Assembly (NCBI GenBank): GCA_030151255.1
Contig: JASLED010000055.1
Location: 1-43,893, forward strand
Reading direction: 5' to 3'
DNA from: Flavobacterium sp.
Lineage (GTDB): Bacteria; Bacteroidota; Bacteroidia; Flavobacteriales; Flavobacteriaceae
DNA: 43,893 nucleotides
Numbering within the stretch: the first letter of the stretch is position 1; each line of letters starts with the position of its first letter. Below are positions 35,418 through 42,977 of the stretch, piece by piece. The notes under the pieces were generated by a model. That model was not told the DNA's origin. It ran no database searches and was given only the letters and a program-made list of their open reading frames with translations. The position numbers and the translations under genes are program-made.

Positions 35418-36227
35418 TTAAAAAAATTTATTATAGAATGAAGTGTATGCTTCTGCAAACTCTTCTTTAGCAACGTAAGGTAAGAAAGGTTTATTAGAAG
35501 ATTCTATAATATTTGTTAAATCTGGACTGATTTTTTCTGAAGCAATGATAACACCGTCTGAATTCTTCACTGCATTAACCATAACATTATGATAAGTTGC
35601 TTTTTCAAAATCTGCTACATCACTTGCAGGAAGCTCGTCAAATGCCACTTTTTCATGCATTGTTGCATTTAAAACACCATCAAAACCTTCTTCAAATACA
35701 GAAGTAATTATTTTTGTATCAGCAAAAATAGCTTCGTTTTTGTAATAGTTTTTCAAATAAGTTGGCAATAAAGATGCCATCCATCCCTGAACATGAATTA
35801 CATCTGGAACCCAATTTAATTTCTTAATTGTTTCGATAACACCTTTTGTAAAAAATATAGCGCGCTCATCGTTATCTGGATACAACGTTCCATCTTCATC
35901 AGAAAACGTTGACTTTCTCTTAAAGTATTCGTCGTTATCAATAAAATAAACCTGAATCCTTTCTTTTGGAATAGAAGCTACCTTAATAATTAAAGGCATA
36001 TCCATATCATTAACTACTAGATTCATCCCTGACAAACGAATAACTTCGTGCAATTGATGACGTCTCTCATTAATACTCCCGTATTTTGGCATAAATATCC
36101 TTATTTGCCCTCCTTGATCATTAATCATTTTTGGCGCATCATAAGACATCAATGAAACTTCATTTTCTGCTAAATAAGGTACCACTTCAGATGATACGTA
36201 CAATATCCTCTTATCTTTCATCTTCAA
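35418..36227 (-). CDS. Half-length glycogen/starch-synthase-like (GT5) protein, probable pseudo-enzyme
   Basis: The 269-residue protein matches only the N-terminal Rossmann half of GT5 glycogen synthases: ILYVSSEVVPYL at the start, GGQIRIFMPKYGSI, PDVIHVQGW and an ASEKISPDL end. In true GlgA, PFAKTGGLGDV follows the SE-V-P start; here it is PYLAENEVSL, so the ADP-glucose-binding KxGGL is lost (K to A20), and the canonical H-x-H-D-W reads HVQGW. The C-terminal half is missing with no trace in the next frame. It therefore probably does not make glycogen. Start at ATG 36227 (or 36221). It heads the run to DUF4270 and glmS. Confidence 0.82.
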   Translation of the reverse strand: MKMKDKRILYVSSEVVPYLAENEVSLMSYDAPKMINDQGGQIRIFMPKYGSINERRHQLHEVIRLSGMNLVVNDMDMPLIIKVASIPKERIQVYFIDNDEYFKRKSTFSDEDGTLYPDNDERAIFFTKGVIETIKKLNWVPDVIHVQGWMASLLPTYLKNYYKNEAIFADTKIITSVFEEGFDGVLNATMHEKVAFDELPASDVADFEKATYHNVMVNAVKNSDGVIIASEKISPDLTNIIESSNKPFLPYVAKEEFAEAYTSFYNKFF

Positions 36228-36256
36228 AATAGTTTCTGTGAAATAAATAAACAGTG

Positions 36257-36264
36257 CAAATTTA
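36257..36264 (-). promoter_or_regulatory. TAnnTTTG promoter box of the GT5-like/DUF4270/glmS unit
   Basis: TAAATTTG on the minus strand lies 29 bases before the GT5-like ATG. Together with the box at 36297-36304 it forms a compact divergent promoter pair. Confidence 0.5.
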
Positions 36265-36296
36265 CGAATTTTTATGGAGTTATTTCCTTAATTAAC

Positions 36297-36304
36297 TAAT
36301 TTTG
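36297..36304 (+). promoter_or_regulatory. TAnnTTTG promoter box of panC-panD
   Basis: TAATTTTG on the plus strand lies 23 bases before the panC ATG, back to back with the minus-strand box 32 bases away. No -33 match is apparent. Confidence 0.45.
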
Positions 36305-36327
36305 CCATTATTTAAAACATAGAGCAA

Positions 36328-37176
36328 ATGTTTCTTCTTACAACAAAAGTCGAATTACAAGCTTATTTATCGACTTTTAAAAACAATAAGCAATCTATAG
36401 GTTTTGTACCTACAATGGGCGCTATACATGACGGACATCTTTTTTTAATGAAGCAATCATTAGAAGAAAATGACTGTACCGTAGTAAGTATTTTTGTAAA
36501 TCCTACTCAGTTTAACAACCCTGAAGATTTAGAAAAATACCCACGTACTCTAGAGAGAGATACGTTAAAAATAAAATCTTTATCAGATAAAATTGTAATT
36601 TTTGCTCCTTCTATAAACGAAATTTACGACGGAAACACAATTGCAACAACTTTTGATTTTGATGGATTAGACCAACAAATGGAGGGAGCAAACAGACCAG
36701 GTCATTTTGATGGCGTTGGAACTGTTGTAAAAAAATTGTTTGAAATTGTACAACCAAACAATGCTTATTTTGGTGAAAAAGACTTTCAGCAACTTCAAAT
36801 TATTAGAAAATTGGTAGAAAAACATCTTCTTCCAATTAACATTATTGGTGTACCTATTTACAGAGCAGAAAAAGGATTAGCCATGAGCTCTCGAAACGAA
36901 CGCATTTCTGAAGAAGGATTAGAAAAATCTACCTTTTTGTATAAAGTTTTACTAGAAGCTAAGAAATTATTTGAAAATGAAGATATTGAAAAAGTTACCA
37001 ACTTTGTAGAGTCACAATTTAAAAATAATCCTAACTTTGAACTCGAATATTTTACAATTGCAGACGAGGCAACTTTATTACCTGCCACACAAAAAGTAGA
37101 AGGTAAAAAATATAGAGGTTTTCTTGTAGCACACATTGAAAATGTTCGATTAATAGACAATTTATCTTTAAACTAA
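36328..37176 (+). CDS. panC: Pantothenate synthetase (pantoate--beta-alanine ligase)
   Basis: PanC joins pantoate and beta-alanine with ATP to give pantothenate, the coenzyme A precursor. The 282-residue protein has the nucleotidyltransferase signature FVPTMGAIHDGHLFLM (HxGH-type, residues 27-41), SIFVNPTQFNNPEDLEKYPR for pantoate binding, YFGEKDFQQLQ and MSSRNERI (KMSKS equivalent). It lies 11 bases ahead of panD, which supplies beta-alanine, so the two make a complete last step. Confidence 0.97.
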   Translation: MFLLTTKVELQAYLSTFKNNKQSIGFVPTMGAIHDGHLFLMKQSLEENDCTVVSIFVNPTQFNNPEDLEKYPRTLERDTLKIKSLSDKIVIFAPSINEIYDGNTIATTFDFDGLDQQMEGANRPGHFDGVGTVVKKLFEIVQPNNAYFGEKDFQQLQIIRKLVEKHLLPINIIGVPIYRAEKGLAMSSRNERISEEGLEKSTFLYKVLLEAKKLFENEDIEKVTNFVESQFKNNPNFELEYFTIADEATLLPATQKVEGKKYRGFLVAHIENVRLIDNLSLN

Positions 37177-37187
37177 ATTATCGCGAA

Positions 37188-37538
37188 ATGCAAGTTGAAG
37201 TAGTAAAATCAAAAATTCATCGTGTAACGGTAACAGGTGCTGATTTACATTATATTGGAAGTATTACAATTGACGAAACGCTTTTAGAAGCTGCCAATAT
37301 GATTGAAGGCGAAAAGGTTGCTATTGTAAATATAAACAATGGTGAGCGTTTTGAAACTTATGCTATTCCTGGTCCAAGAAATAGTGGAGAAATAACATTA
37401 AATGGTCCTGCTGCAAGAAAAGTACACAAAGGAGATATTATAATTATCATTTCTTATGGTATTATGGATTTTGAAGAAGCAAAAGCTTTCAAACCATCTA
37501 TTGTGTTTCCAAACGAAGAAAACAACTCTTTAACTTAA
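37188..37538 (+). CDS. panD: Aspartate 1-decarboxylase proenzyme
   Basis: PanD makes beta-alanine from aspartate. The 116-residue proenzyme has the self-cleavage site G24-S25 in LHYIGSITID, where S25 becomes the pyruvoyl cofactor, and the later NGERFETYAIPG and GDIIIIISYG stretches. All features are normal. It is co-transcribed with panC, and a flippase-like gene follows after nine bases. Confidence 0.97.
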   Translation: MQVEVVKSKIHRVTVTGADLHYIGSITIDETLLEAANMIEGEKVAIVNINNGERFETYAIPGPRNSGEITLNGPAARKVHKGDIIIIISYGIMDFEEAKAFKPSIVFPNEENNSLT

Positions 37539-37547
37539 GTTATTGAA

Positions 37548-38510
37548 TTGAAAAAACGGATCAATAAAGCTATCAACATAATACTCCCACTAATACTGGG
37601 AGTTTTTTTGATTTATTATTCCTATAAACAGTTTACTCTCGAGCAATTAGACGAAATTATTACTCATTTTAAAGGAGCTAATTACAATTATATTGCTATT
37701 TCTTCCATTTTTTCTATCCTCAGCCTCTGGGCAAGATCTTATCGTTGGAAGTACGCTTTGCAATACATGGGACATCAATCGAGCACTACTGTTAACTTTA
37801 TGGCTATCAATATTGGTTATATTATGAATTTAACCATTCCGAAATCCGGAGAAATATCTAGAGCAGTAGTTTTACAGAAATACAAGAAAATTCCCTTTGA
37901 CAAAAGTTTCGGAAGCATTGTTTCAGAACGAATTATAGATCTGATTTGTTTACTAATTTGTGTATTCACATCTCTTTTTATACAATACGATGTTTTAAAA
38001 GATTTTTTATCTGCAAAAATTCCCTTAGAAAAATTAGCCCTATACACAAGCATCGCCATATGTATAGCAATTAGCAGTATTGTAATATTTATATATGCGA
38101 AATGGAAGTTTATACTGTTTATAAAGAAAAAATTAAAAGGATTAGTAGAAGGCATTGTAAGTCTTTATAAAATGCCTTATAAGATTCAATTTATCTTTTT
38201 TACATTATTAATTTGGGGAGGATACATTGCCACGTTTTACTTCGGCACACTTGCTCTTGCAGAAACTAGTAATCTTAGCTTTCCAATGGTCATGTCAGCT
38301 TTTGTAGCCGGAAGTTTTGCTGTTTCATTTACCAACGGTGGATTTGGCGCATTTCCATTAGTAATTTCAGAGTTATTATTGCTATATCACATTCCGGCAG
38401 TTGCAGGCACAGCATTTGGCTGGATCTTATGGTCTACCCAAACAGCAATTATTATCATTCTAGGCACATTATCGTTTCTTATACTTCCATTACTTTTTAA
38501 GAAGAAGTAA
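37548..38510 (+). CDS. Lysylphosphatidylglycerol-synthase-type transmembrane protein (flippase-like)
   Basis: The 320-residue protein has about eight hydrophobic helices and the signature positions of the LPG synthase TM family: LWARSYRWKYAL, IGYIMNLTIPKSGEISRAV, SFGSIVSERIIDL and FTNGGFGAFPLVISELLLL. The catalytic lysyl-transferase domain of MprF is absent, so it resembles the flippase half alone. A TTG start is used, nine bases after panD. Its substrate is unknown; movement of a polar lipid across the inner membrane is the family-level idea. Confidence 0.83.
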   Translation: MKKRINKAINIILPLILGVFLIYYSYKQFTLEQLDEIITHFKGANYNYIAISSIFSILSLWARSYRWKYALQYMGHQSSTTVNFMAINIGYIMNLTIPKSGEISRAVVLQKYKKIPFDKSFGSIVSERIIDLICLLICVFTSLFIQYDVLKDFLSAKIPLEKLALYTSIAICIAISSIVIFIYAKWKFILFIKKKLKGLVEGIVSLYKMPYKIQFIFFTLLIWGGYIATFYFGTLALAETSNLSFPMVMSAFVAGSFAVSFTNGGFGAFPLVISELLLLYHIPAVAGTAFGWILWSTQTAIIIILGTLSFLILPLLFKKK

Positions 38511-38625
38511 TTTTCAAATCAATTTATCTTACTTTTTCTTGCCTTTCTTGCAATATCGGCACTTTTTTTGATGCCTTTATTTTGTAATTTAGTTTTAAGA
38601 AACAAACAATAAAAACACAAAAATC

Positions 38626-39081
38626 ATGAAAAAACAAATTTTAATCAGCGCATTAGCTCTATTAGGAGCAACCATAGCGCAAGCACAAGAAAACACAGCA
38701 ATAATTACTTCACAAGAAATTTCTATCTTACCAGAATCAGAAAATCAAGGAATTACTGAAATTTTAGATAAACAAGATTTAAAAGAGTTTAACCGAGAAC
38801 AAACTCAAATACAAGCTGAGCGAAAAATAGAACTAAAACGTCAAAAAGAAATTGCTAAGCAAGAGAAAAATATTGTAAAACTTACCAAACGATTAGATAA
38901 AACTAAAAATAATTATTCAAAAAGAGATCAAAAGCTATCTAATCAATTAATAAAAGGAAAAGTAGCTCCCGTGCAAGAACTAAAAGAAAAACAGCGATTA
39001 CACAAATTGCAAACACAAATTGTAAATCTTGAATTTCAACTAAAAACCGCACAAGCAAAATACGAAGCTTTAACAAAATAG
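38626..39081 (+). CDS. Exported coiled-coil protein, unknown function
   Basis: The 151-residue protein has a signal peptide (1-20, ending ATIAQA) and then a long charged helix of about 100 residues (QAERKIELKRQKEIAKQE and later stretches), rich in K, E and Q, typical of a coiled coil. It has no cysteines beyond the signal region and no recognised domain. It is likely periplasmic. It stands alone, ending before a terminator shared with the tRNA genes on the other strand. Confidence 0.65.
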   Translation: MKKQILISALALLGATIAQAQENTAIITSQEISILPESENQGITEILDKQDLKEFNREQTQIQAERKIELKRQKEIAKQEKNIVKLTKRLDKTKNNYSKRDQKLSNQLIKGKVAPVQELKEKQRLHKLQTQIVNLEFQLKTAQAKYEALTK

Positions 39082-39120
39082 TTAGCAAAACAATAAGAAA
39101 ACTTCGATAAACTTCATAAA

Positions 39121-39148
39121 AAAAGCCTTACATTTCTGTAAGGCTTTT
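39121..39148. terminator. Bidirectional terminator between the coiled-coil gene and tRNA-Asn
   Basis: AAAAGCCTTACA (39121-39132) and TGTAAGGCTTTT (39137-39148) make a 12-bp perfect stem with a four-base loop and T runs on both strands. It ends the plus-strand gene and the minus-strand tRNA pair. Confidence 0.9.
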
Positions 39149-39155
39149 TATTTTG

Positions 39156-39229
39156 CTCCCCCTCTTGGGCTCGAACCAAGGACCCTCTGATTAACAGTCA
39201 GATGCTCTAACCAACTGAGCTAAGGAGGA
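39156..39229 (-). tRNA. tRNA-Asn (GTT), copy 2
   Basis: The minus strand folds as a complete cloverleaf: acceptor TCCTCCT with AGGGGGA (one T-G pair), D arm GCTCAGTTGGTTAGAGC, anticodon loop CTGTTAA between TCTGA and TCAGA (anticodon GTT, Asn), and T arm CTTGG-TTCGAGC-CCAAG. The discriminator is G, and the CCA end is not encoded. The sequence is identical to the copy at 39281-39354. Confidence 0.96.
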
Positions 39230-39280
39230 AGGTATTATTACCAACCTAATAAGGTGTTACACATTTAAGCTATTGCTTTG

Positions 39281-39354
39281 CTCCCCCTCTTGGGCTCGAA
39301 CCAAGGACCCTCTGATTAACAGTCAGATGCTCTAACCAACTGAGCTAAGGAGGA
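39281..39354 (-). tRNA. tRNA-Asn (GTT), copy 1
   Basis: It is identical, base for base, to the copy 51 bases downstream, with the same GTT anticodon and no encoded CCA. It is the promoter-proximal member of a tandem pair driven by the consensus promoter at 39379-39409. Confidence 0.96.
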
Positions 39355-39378
39355 AGGTGTGTTACCTTTATTGCGATG

Positions 39379-39409
39379 CAAATATAGCGCGTTTTCCGTT
39401 TTTTACAAA
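39379..39409 (-). promoter_or_regulatory. Consensus promoter of the tRNA-Asn pair
   Basis: On the minus strand TTTG (39406-39409), then exactly 19 bases, then TATATTTG (39379-39386): a perfect match to the Bacteroidetes -33/-7 promoter with optimal spacing. It lies 25 bases before the 5' end of the first tRNA. It is the strongest promoter seen in the window. Confidence 0.85.
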
Positions 39410-39436
39410 CATTTTATTTAAAAAAAAATCAAAAAC

Positions 39437-40087
39437 TTATACTTCTCCTTTCAATGTTGGCAAGCCAAGCTTATAACGCGTTGCTACCAAACGCATTACA
39501 AAAACAAACGCAGCAGTAGAAACTTGAATAATTTTTGGATCAATACTTAAAGAATCTAGGAAATAATAAAATATAACACCAAAAATACATGCTAAAGCAT
39601 ACCACTCTTGTCTAAAAATAGCAGGGATTTCGTTTATCAAAACATCTCTAATCATTCCTCCAACAATACCAGTAATTGTTGCCATAATAACAACTACCCA
39701 AAAAGGATAGCCTAATGCAATAGTTTTTTCTGTTCCTACCACTACAAATAATCCTAATCCGATACTATCAAACCACAAAAACGTATTATTTAGCCGTATT
39801 AATTTTTTTGGGAAAGAAATAACCAACAACATTGAAATTGCGGTACACCAAATATAAACGCTTGTAAGCATCCAAAATGGTGTAACTCCTAATAATAAAT
39901 CTCTTAGTGTACCTCCACCAATTGCGGTTACAAAACCAACCACAAAAGCCCCAAACCAATCTACATTTTTGGCTGATGCTAATCGAATACCCGAAATAGC
40001 AAAAGCTATTGTTCCTACAAATTCAATTATATCTACAAATACAATGTTATCCCAAAACTTTATAAATGTTGCTAATAAATCTCCCAT
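39437..40087 (-). CDS. UPF0126/TRIC-type small cation channel family protein
   Basis: The 216-residue inner-membrane protein has about seven helices in two repeats, each with a G-rich RD motif: AIGGGTLRDLLLG and IVGGMIRDVLINEIPAIF. These are the two TRIC-like units of the UPF0126 (YicG/YadS) family, trimeric channels reported to conduct monovalent cations in prokaryotes. It starts 22 bases after the aldehyde dehydrogenase and probably shares its transcript. The physiological cargo is unknown. Confidence 0.88.
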   Translation of the reverse strand: MGDLLATFIKFWDNIVFVDIIEFVGTIAFAISGIRLASAKNVDWFGAFVVGFVTAIGGGTLRDLLLGVTPFWMLTSVYIWCTAISMLLVISFPKKLIRLNNTFLWFDSIGLGLFVVVGTEKTIALGYPFWVVVIMATITGIVGGMIRDVLINEIPAIFRQEWYALACIFGVIFYYFLDSLSIDPKIIQVSTAAFVFVMRLVATRYKLGLPTLKGEV

Positions 40088-40109
40088 ATAATTATATGAA
40101 TGTACAATT

Positions 40110-41402
40110 CTATTTTATTACCACTGTTTTTTTATTGACGAAAGAAAGAATTCCCTCCAACGACATTTCTCTACCAATACCTGAAAACTTATTTCCTCCA
40201 AATGGTACACGCGGATCTGAAATAACCATCTCATTAATAAAAACAGCTCCATCATCAAAAAGTGAAACTAACTTTTTCAATGTTTCAACTTCCTTTCCAA
40301 AAATAGAAACTCCTAATCCAAAACGAGAATTATTACTTAATTCTATCGCTTCTTCCACCGTATCAAACCCAACAAAAACAGCCAAAGGTCCAAATGTTTC
40401 TTGCTTAAAAACAGGCATTTGTGGTGTAACATCGGCTAAAACAGTTGGTTCAAACCATGTTTTATCACGCTTTCCTCCTACTAAGAGCGTTGCGCCCATT
40501 GCAATTGATTCATTCATTAACACTTCCAATTCTTCTGCCAAATCTTCTCTAGCCATCAGTCCAATTTTTGTAGCTGGATGATACAAATCTCCTTTTGTAA
40601 AAGCATTCATTTGAGTTATAAACTGCTGAATAAATTGCTCTTTTATACTGTTATGAATAAGAAAACGCTTTCCGGCAATACAACTTTGTCCTGTATTTTG
40701 AAAACGCGCATTAATGGCAATTGGCACTACTTCATTTAAATTAGCGTCTTCCAGCACAATAAATGCATTGCTACCTCCAAGCTCCAAAACAACAGGTTTA
40801 ATTAATTCGCCTGCTTGCTTTGCTACTGCACTGCCTGCTGGCTCACTACCTGTTAAAGAAACTCCTTTTACAATAGGACTTTTCACTACATTTTCCACTT
40901 CTTTTCCGGGTAAAATAAGGTTATAATATACTTGCTCAAAACCTTCAATAAAGAAACAATCTTCAATTGCTTTTGCCGATAAAGGTACATTGCTTGCGTG
41001 TTTTACCACAACTGTATTTCCCGCTAAAATAGTTGGAATGGCAAATCGGAATACTTGCCAAAATGGAAAATTCCAAGGCATAACACCCAAAATTACTCCC
41101 AACGGATTATTTTCCGTATACGTTTCTGTCCATTCTGTTTTGATAAAACGACCTTGTAAAAGCGCTTCTCCTTCTTCAATATAATAATCAACTAACAAAG
41201 CACATTTTTTTACCTCAGCAATAGATTGTGCAATTGGCTTATACATATCGTCTGTAATTAGCTTGCCGTAATATTCTTTATTTTGCCATAGCTTTTCTCT
41301 TACTTTTTGCAGATAAACGATTCTTGTTTTGATATCTACTAACTTCCAGTTTTTAAAAGCATTATCTGCTTTTTGTAATATATTTTCAGTATCTCTCTTC
41401 AT
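40110..41402 (-). CDS. Aldehyde dehydrogenase, succinate-semialdehyde type
   Basis: This NAD(P)-dependent aldehyde dehydrogenase has 430 residues from ATG 41402 (MKRDTENILQKADNAF); the longer frame to 41441 adds MYQSNNFCKRYKC, which lacks family similarity. Key residues are intact: MPWNFPFWQ (N111), ELGGSNAFIV (E207), the nucleophile C241 in NTGQSCIAGKR and the C-terminal FGGNKFSGIGRE. It resembles the shorter succinate-semialdehyde dehydrogenase subgroup, but no GABA transaminase is nearby, so substrate specificity is open. A TRIC-type channel follows. Confidence 0.88.
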   Translation of the reverse strand: MKRDTENILQKADNAFKNWKLVDIKTRIVYLQKVREKLWQNKEYYGKLITDDMYKPIAQSIAEVKKCALLVDYYIEEGEALLQGRFIKTEWTETYTENNPLGVILGVMPWNFPFWQVFRFAIPTILAGNTVVVKHASNVPLSAKAIEDCFFIEGFEQVYYNLILPGKEVENVVKSPIVKGVSLTGSEPAGSAVAKQAGELIKPVVLELGGSNAFIVLEDANLNEVVPIAINARFQNTGQSCIAGKRFLIHNSIKEQFIQQFITQMNAFTKGDLYHPATKIGLMAREDLAEELEVLMNESIAMGATLLVGGKRDKTWFEPTVLADVTPQMPVFKQETFGPLAVFVGFDTVEEAIELSNNSRFGLGVSIFGKEVETLKKLVSLFDDGAVFINEMVISDPRVPFGGNKFSGIGREMSLEGILSFVNKKTVVIK

Positions 41403-41532
41403 GCATTTATATCTTTTACAAAAATTATTACTTTGGTACACTTCGAATATTAAAATTAAGAAAAATATCTATTCTTCTTTCTTCAAAAGAAACTAATTAT
41501 CTATGCATTTATTTTTCGTTTATTTTTAGCTG

Positions 41533-41540
41533 TATATTTG
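41533..41540 (+). promoter_or_regulatory. TAnnTTTG promoter box of the 57-residue membrane protein
   Basis: TATATTTG lies 24 bases before the ATG at 41565. An in-frame upstream start at 41538 overlaps this box, so the 41565 start is preferred. Confidence 0.5.
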
Positions 41541-41564
41541 CTTTGTAAACAATTTATAATTACC

Positions 41565-41738
41565 ATGGACAAAAATGTAAAACTTCTTTCGATTGGTTTA
41601 TTAATCTTTGGATTTAGTATTATTTTAAGAGCGGCAAATGCAATAGATCAATTAATTAGTTCGATTGTGATGGTTATTGGTTTTATTTTTGTGATAATTC
41701 CTTTATATCGATTGGTTTTTAAAAAACTAAACAAATAA
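41565..41738 (+). CDS. Small membrane protein of unknown function
   Basis: The 57-residue protein (MDKNVKLLSIGLLIFGFSI and onward) has two hydrophobic helices separated by RAANAIDQLISS, and a basic C-terminus FKKLNK. The longer in-frame start at 41538 lies inside a promoter box and is rejected. No family is recognised. It has its own promoter-like box and a shared terminator, which supports a real gene. Confidence 0.55.
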   Translation: MDKNVKLLSIGLLIFGFSIILRAANAIDQLISSIVMVIGFIFVIIPLYRLVFKKLNK

Positions 41739-41774
41739 AAAAGGGCATTCTTATTATAGAACGCCCTTTTTTAT
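41737..41774. terminator. Bidirectional intrinsic terminator
   Basis: AAAAAAGGGC pairs with GCCCTTTTTT, and TTCT with AGAA after one mismatch, around a short loop (stem 41737-41772). It lies at the 3' ends of the small membrane gene (+) and the threonine dehydrogenase gene (-). Confidence 0.85.
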
Positions 41775-41784
41775 TTAGTATCAA

Positions 41785-42738
41785 TTACTTTTTTAGCACT
41801 TTTGATAAGTTTTCTAACATTACTTCGGTCATAGCAGCTAAATCGTATTTATGTTTCCATTGCCAATCTTGTTGTGCAGAAGAATCGTCAATACTTGCTG
41901 GCCAACTGTCTGCAATTGCTTGACGGAAATCTGATTCGTATTCAATTGTAAAATCTGGAATATGCTTTTTTATTTCTTTATAAATTTCTTCTGGTGTAAA
42001 CGATATTCCACCTAAATTATATGATGATCTAATTTTTACTGATTCTCTTGGCGCTTGCATAATACCAACTGTAGCATTTAATGCATCGTCCATGTACATC
42101 ATTGGCAATCCTGTTTTTTCTGACAAGAAACAATTATAATGTTTATCTTCAATTGCTTTATAAAAAATATCTACAGCATAATCAGTTGTTCCGCCGCCTG
42201 GAGGAGTTGTCCAAGAGATTAAGCCAGGATAACGAATACTGCGCACATCAACTCCAAATTTATTGTAATAATATTCACACCAACGCTCACCGGTTTGTTT
42301 AGAAATTCCGTACACCGTACTTGGTTCCATTACTGTATATTGAGGTGTGTTGATTCTTGGCGTTGTTGGTCCGAAAACGGCAATAGATGATGGCCAAAAT
42401 ATTTTTTTAATTTTTCCTTCTTTTGCTAAATTTAAGACGTGAAAAAGAGAATTCATGTTCAAATCCCAAGCGAAAGCAGGATTTTTTTCTGCTGTAGCTG
42501 ATAATAACGCTGCCATTAGATAAACTTCGTCAATTTGGTGCTTTTCAATTGCATTTGCAACCGCATCAAATTCCATAGCATTGATAATTTCAAAAGGACC
42601 TGAACTCATAATTGCTTCGTTTCCTTCTCTAATATCAGAAGCTATAACATTTTCATTTCCATATATATTTCTAAGCTTCAAGGTTAGCTCCGAACCAATT
42701 TGTCCACAAGCTCCAATAATAAGTATTTTGGTTCCCAT
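41785..42738 (-). CDS. L-threonine 3-dehydrogenase, GalE-like short-chain type
   Basis: The 317-residue extended SDR protein has the NAD-binding GACGQIG (9-15) and the catalytic Y143-x3-K147 in TVYGISKQTG. The C-terminal half matches the GalE-like threonine dehydrogenases described from psychrophilic Flavobacterium: WTTPPGGGTTDYAVDIF and SYNLGGISFTPEEI. The enzyme oxidises L-threonine to 2-amino-3-oxobutyrate. UDP-sugar epimerase activity is the alternative, but GGGTTDYAVDIF favours threonine. No Kbl lyase is adjacent. Confidence 0.88.
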   Translation of the reverse strand: MGTKILIIGACGQIGSELTLKLRNIYGNENVIASDIREGNEAIMSSGPFEIINAMEFDAVANAIEKHQIDEVYLMAALLSATAEKNPAFAWDLNMNSLFHVLNLAKEGKIKKIFWPSSIAVFGPTTPRINTPQYTVMEPSTVYGISKQTGERWCEYYYNKFGVDVRSIRYPGLISWTTPPGGGTTDYAVDIFYKAIEDKHYNCFLSEKTGLPMMYMDDALNATVGIMQAPRESVKIRSSYNLGGISFTPEEIYKEIKKHIPDFTIEYESDFRQAIADSWPASIDDSSAQQDWQWKHKYDLAAMTEVMLENLSKVLKK

Positions 42739-42759
42739 TTATTGTAATATTTAGTTGTA

Positions 42760-42767
42760 CAAATATA
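42760..42767 (-). promoter_or_regulatory. TAnnTTTG promoter box of the threonine dehydrogenase
   Basis: TATATTTG lies 21 bases before the ATG. A TTG about 20 bases further upstream may serve as the -33 element, a good fit to the consensus spacing. Confidence 0.6.
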
Positions 42768-42913
42768 ACTTTTGCCTTATAATAAATCAATATTAGTAAA
42801 AAGTATTAACAAGAAAAAAAAATGACAATCTCAATTTGTTTTTTTTCAATATATTAGACAAAATTAGATGTAATTTATGCAGTTATTTTCCTTTCCTTAA
42901 AATTATATAACTA

Positions 42914-42947
42914 AAAAAGGCTTTCGACCTAAACCGAAAACCTTTTT
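42914..42947 (-). terminator. Intrinsic terminator of the M56-like gene
   Basis: On the minus strand AAAAAGGTTTTCG pairs with CGAAAGCCTTTTT over 13 positions (one G-U), with an eight-base loop and a T run. It lies about 30 bases after the stop codon at 42978. The rest of 42768-42977 shows only AT-rich sequence. Confidence 0.85.
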
Positions 42948-42977
42948 AACTAATTCAATTTAAAATTTATAGTTCAT

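Noticed and set aside
40066..40581. 171-codon plus-strand reading frame
   Set aside because: It is antisense to the conserved catalytic region of the aldehyde dehydrogenase and has no signal, domain or promoter of its own.
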